This document shows positions 61,178-64,000 of a stretch of DNA of 64,000 bases, piece by piece; position 1 is the stretch's first letter, and each line of letters begins with the position of its first letter. The position numbers and the translations under genes are program-made. The DNA is taken from the NCBI GenBank assembly GCA_018970725.1, contig JAGWVU010000019.1:27635-91634 (forward strand), in the 5' to 3' direction. This DNA comes from Verrucomicrobiota bacterium. GTDB taxonomy: Bacteria; Verrucomicrobiota; Verrucomicrobiia; Verrucomicrobiales; DEV007. The notes beneath the pieces were generated by a model that made no database searches, was not told where the DNA came from, and saw only the letters and a program-made list of their open reading frames with translations.

Positions 61178-61258
61178 AAGCCCTCAACGCGTCGGATTGC
61201 CGTGAAGGTCATCAATCACCTCGGGGATGAGGTGATGAAGGTATATTCAGTGCCGTGA
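61178..61258 (+). pseudogene. C-terminal fragment, methyltransferase or type III R-M subunit-like
   Basis: The frame KPSTRRIAVKVINHLGDEVMKVYSVP followed by TGA (61256-61258) looks like the very end of a DNA methyltransferase or type III restriction protein, where RIAVKVINHxGDEVxKV endings are common. There is no start codon, and the frame is closed upstream at 61142-61144, so this is a scrap. The identity is inferred from motif memory only. It may be the trace of a restriction-modification locus next to the ATPase and helicase genes. Confidence 0.4.
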
Positions 61259-61297
61259 CGGAGGATCTATGCGAAGTTTAGGGAATTTAGCGATTTC

Positions 61298-61325
61298 TTG
61301 TAAACTCGAATAAGATTGATATAAT
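61298..61325 (+). promoter_or_regulatory. Strong sigma70-type promoter of the AAA ATPase gene
   Basis: TTGTAA (61298-61303), a 16-bp spacer and a perfect TATAAT (61320-61325). Transcription would start about six or seven bases later, at or next to the GTG start codon at 61332, implying a leaderless mRNA. Confidence 0.65.
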
Positions 61326-61331
61326 CCCGCC

Positions 61332-62522
61332 GTGGATCCGATCCGAAATCCTTACGCCCCTGGGGCGGGCAGTCCTCCGCCCGAGCTGGCGGGTCGAGAC
61401 CAACTCCTCGAAACCGTCCGCATCGCCATGGAGCGCGTGCGGATCGGGCGCGCTAGCAAGAGTGTGTTGATGGTGGGCCTACGCGGGGTCGGAAAGACGG
61501 TCCTGCTCGACCGGATGCGCGAGCTCGCTGAGAGCAGCGGTATTGAAACCCTACGGGAGGAAGCGCCGGAGAACCGGTCTCTTCCCGCCCTCCTGGCTCC
61601 CGGCTTGCGCGTGTGCCTGCTTCGCCTCTCCCGCAAGGAACGAGCAAAGGACTTGGCCCAGCGGGCCCTGCGCGCGCTTGCCGGATTCGCCAAAGCGCTC
61701 AAGGTGAAATACGAGGACCTGGAGGTCGGCGTCGATCTTGAGCCCGAACCCGGGCTGGCGGACAATGGCGACCTGGAGCGGGACTTGTTGGACCTGCTGG
61801 TATCCACTGCGGAAGCGGCCAAAGCCGCGCAAACAGCCCTGGTGCTCTTCATCGACGAGCTTCAGTATGTCGCCGAGGAGGAGCTGGCGATCCTGATCAC
61901 GTCACTCCACCGGATCTCCCAGCGTCGGCTCCCGCTCCTCCTGATTGGTGCCGGTCTGCCCCAGTTGCCGGGCCGGATGGGGAAAGCGAAATCGTATGCG
62001 GAGCGACTCTTCGACTTTCCGGTGATCGGGCCGCTCCCCCCGGACGCAGCGCGGCTGGCCCTGGAGAAACCAGCCAGCGACGAAGGGGTCGAGTTCGAAG
62101 ACGCGGCCTTGGAGCGGATCATCCAGGAGACTCAGGGCTACGCCTACTTTCTCCAGGAGTGGGGCAAGCACGTGTGGGACACAGCGGAAGATTCGCCGAT
62201 CCGCATCCGGGACGCGGAGACGGCGTCGGTATCCGCCATCGCCGCGCTGGATGCTAGTTTCTTCCGTGTGCGATTCGACCGCCTCACCCCGGCGGAAAAA
62301 CGCTACCTACGAGCCATGGCCGAACTCGGACCTGGCCCACACCGCTCCGGGGACATAGCCGAGCAGCTCGGCAGAGAGGTCACGGCTCTGGCTCCAATGC
62401 GCAGCCAGATCATCAGCAAGGGGATGATCTGGAGCCCCAGCCACGGGGACACCGCCTTCACCGTGCCGATGTTTGACCAATTCATGCGCCGCATCATGCC
62501 TGGTGACGACTGGAAACGATGA
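61332..62522 (+). CDS. AAA ATPase (archaeal-type ATP-binding protein)
   Basis: A 396-residue STAND/AAA-type ATPase starting at GTG (VDPIRNPYAPGAGSPPPELAGRDQLLETV), the usual opening of this family. Walker A is GLRGVGKT (about residues 50-57), Walker B is LVLFIDELQY (about 176-185), and sensor-like blocks LLLIGAGLPQLP and ALEKPASDEGVEFE follow. A C-terminal winged helix (RSGDIAEQLGREVTALAPMRSQIISKGMIW) fits DNA binding. It has its own promoter and probably a leaderless transcript. Such genes are patchily distributed and often lie in defence or mobile regions, as the neighbours here suggest. A link with the downstream helicase (26 bases on) is inference. The biological role is unknown. Confidence 0.88.
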   Translation: MDPIRNPYAPGAGSPPPELAGRDQLLETVRIAMERVRIGRASKSVLMVGLRGVGKTVLLDRMRELAESSGIETLREEAPENRSLPALLAPGLRVCLLRLSRKERAKDLAQRALRALAGFAKALKVKYEDLEVGVDLEPEPGLADNGDLERDLLDLLVSTAEAAKAAQTALVLFIDELQYVAEEELAILITSLHRISQRRLPLLLIGAGLPQLPGRMGKAKSYAERLFDFPVIGPLPPDAARLALEKPASDEGVEFEDAALERIIQETQGYAYFLQEWGKHVWDTAEDSPIRIRDAETASVSAIAALDASFFRVRFDRLTPAEKRYLRAMAELGPGPHRSGDIAEQLGREVTALAPMRSQIISKGMIWSPSHGDTAFTVPMFDQFMRRIMPGDDWKR

Positions 62523-62547
62523 ACGAATCAATCGCCCACCGCCTACG

Positions 62548-64000
62548 ATGAACTTCCGGATCGCGGACACCTTCCGCACGAGCCTGGCAAAGCTCACTGC
62601 TGCTGAGTAAAAATCAGCGAAGACTACGGTCTTCGACCTTCAAATGGACCCGACCCAGCCGGGGTTGCGGTGGCATCGGGTGGACAGCTCCAAAGATCCG
62701 AACTTCTGGTCCGTCAGCGTGAATCGGGACTTCGGATCATCGTTCACAAGACGGCGGCGGACATCCTGATCTGCCATGTCAATCACCATGACAAGGCTTA
62801 CGCTTGGGCCGAAAAGCGAAGGTTAGAGACGCATCCCCGGACAGGGGCCATCCAGTTGGTCGAGGTTCGGGAGCGTGTTGAAGAAATTGGCGTCCATCGA
62901 CAACTAGAGATCCACCTGCCCACAGCGCAGCAGGCTCCAACCAGGAAGCCCGCCCTCGTTGGCCGTAGCGAGGAGGAACTCCTTCGGTGTGGAGTGCCTC
63001 AAGATTGGGTTCAGGCTGTCCTGAACGCGGACGAGCAGGAGCTGCTGGAGGTCGTCTTCCACCTCCCCCAAGAGGCCGGAGAGGCGGTGCTGGACCTCGC
63101 TCTAGACATCACGCCACAGGTGGCTGTGGGATCTGCTGGCAAGTCTGGCTTCGATCACCCGGATGCACAGCGTCGTTTCAAACTTTTCACGGACGAGAAA
63201 GAACTCGCCATCGCTCTCGTATACCCCTGGGAACAATGGACCGTCTTCCTTCACCCATCCCAGAAGCGGTATGTCGAGCAGGACTACAACGGACCTGCCC
63301 GGGTGACCGGTTCCGCCGGGACCGGCAAGACCGTGGTTGCGTTGCACCGGGCAGTGCGACTCGCCAGGGTAAACCCGAACGCCCAGGTCCTGTTGACCAC
63401 ATTCTCACCCGCCCTCGCTGACCTTCTCAAGACTAAGTTGGATCGGTTGGTGACCGAAGGTGGCGACATTGCGAGGAGGATCATCGTGCGCTCCCTCACC
63501 GACGTGATTTCCGATCTCTACAGCAGGCTGTTCGGGCAATTCGTGGTCGCTGACGATGATTTCATCCGCTCCAAGATCGCAGAGGCAATCAAGAAGTCAG
63601 GATCGACGCTGTCTCCAGCCTTCGTGTGGTCGGAGTGGAGACTCGTGATCGACCCGTGGCAGGTTAATTCCTTGGATGCGTATCAGACCGTCCCGCGCAC
63701 TGGGCGCAAGAGCCGTCTGGGAGCACTTCAACGAGAACGCGTTTGGGACATCTGTCGCATCGTCAAAGACCAGCTCAATGCGATGGGACAGGTCACCTGG
63801 TCCGCTGCATTCACGAGAGTTTTGGAAGCACTCAAGGAATCGGGGGAGCGTCCCTACGGGTTTGTGGTCGTGGATGAGGCGCAGGACCTCGGCGTCGCCG
63901 AACTGCGCTTTCTGGCGGTCATCGGAGACACCTCGCCCCAGGCACTATTCTTCGCAGGAGACGGGGGCCAGAGGATTTTTCAGCAACCCTTCTCTTGGAA
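62548..64000 (+). pseudogene. SF1 (UvrD-like) helicase with broken RelE-like N-terminus
   Basis: ATG 62548 opens MNFRIADTFRTSLAKLTAAE, then TAA at 62608-62610. Reading on, ATTVFDLQMDPTQPGLRWHRVDSSKDPNFWSVSVNRD-type sequence matches the RelE-like N-terminal part known from some UvrD-type helicases. Near 62731 one base (a C) is missing and the frame moves. From 62733 the frame is open to the window end, with Walker A GSAGTGKT (63309-63332) and motif II VVVDEAQD near 63864-63887. A GTG at 62670 could start the helicase frame but would scramble the N-terminus. Either the toxin-like part has been lost or there are sequencing errors. The 3' end lies outside the window. Confidence 0.75.

Larger units (their letters stand above)
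60436..61331. other. Decayed accessory segment
   Basis: No intact gene is seen in these 896 bases. In order they hold half of the dispersed element (60565-60672), a 12-bp inverted repeat (60711-60738), a transposase remnant (60767-61089), a C-terminal fragment resembling a DNA methyltransferase (61178-61258) and the promoter of the AAA ATPase gene. This is the left edge of an accessory island. Confidence 0.65.

Noticed and set aside
61215..61236. 8-bp inverted repeat ATCACCTC / GAGGTGAT as a possible operator
   Set aside because: It lies inside the methyltransferase-like coding remnant and is explained by the codons for NHLGDEVM.

Overview
The window is high-GC bacterial DNA and most probably comes from a member of the Verrucomicrobiota. 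The reasons are the type 3 prolyl-tRNA synthetase, a cluster of DUF1501 and DUF1549/DUF1553 cytochrome proteins with WD40 and PPC-type partners, large FG-GAP/ASPIC and malectin/PQQ-dehydrogenase exported proteins, a DUF3147 protein and many Tat-like or Sec signal peptides. No rRNA, tRNA or CRISPR array was seen. Because GC at third codon positions is high, nearly every gene has long open frames on the opposite strand; these are treated as shadows.

Layout. 1-9.8 kb (+): an unrecognised protein, proS, a glutaredoxin-like protein, a membrane protein, deoC, a SWIM/SNF2 helicase, an acidic low-complexity protein and a dihydroorotate-dehydrogenase-like flavoprotein. 10.3-12.4 kb (-): two paralogous small outer-membrane barrels and a HAD-family protein. 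12.5-19.1 kb (+): a translation and ribosome operon nusA-infB-rbfA-nrnA-truB-ribF, with an intrinsic terminator in its leader and no rimP. 19.1-22.9 kb: an exported FG-GAP/ASPIC protein. 22.9-28.5 kb (-): a VIT/VWA protein with its MerR-like regulator, then a large sialate O-acetylesterase-type protein divergent from a PAS-AraC regulator.

29.5-41.9 kb (-) is a long run of closely spaced or overlapping genes: three DUF1501 proteins, a DUF1549/DUF1553 cytochrome protein, a PPC protein, a cytochrome/WD40 protein and finally a pentameric ligand-gated ion channel. Divergent from it is a 2083-residue exported protein (42.2-48.4 kb) that joins malectin domains, a sorbosone-dehydrogenase-type propeller, a two-haem cytochrome segment and calcium-binding linkers. 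48.5-60.4 kb holds recG, a LURP-one-like protein, DUF3147, a PQQ-like propeller + Gfo/Idh/MocA + MFS set, two membrane zinc metalloproteases (M50-CBS and YugP-type), a TIGR01777 epimerase and a tagaturonate-reductase-like enzyme.

60.5-64 kb is an accessory, partly decayed island: half of a dispersed palindromic element, a transposase remnant, a C-terminal scrap that looks like a DNA methyltransferase, an AAA ATPase with its own strong promoter, and an SF1 (UvrD-like) helicase whose N-terminal RelE-like part is broken by a stop codon and a frameshift. It runs off the window.

The most interesting unexplained structure is a family of dispersed elements, 176 bp when full length, with 15-bp terminal inverted repeats. 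Four copies occur (4701, 10032, 59259, 60565). Two have perfect 4-bp flanking duplications, the whole element is an imperfect palindrome, and one copy has lost matching internal segments from both arms.
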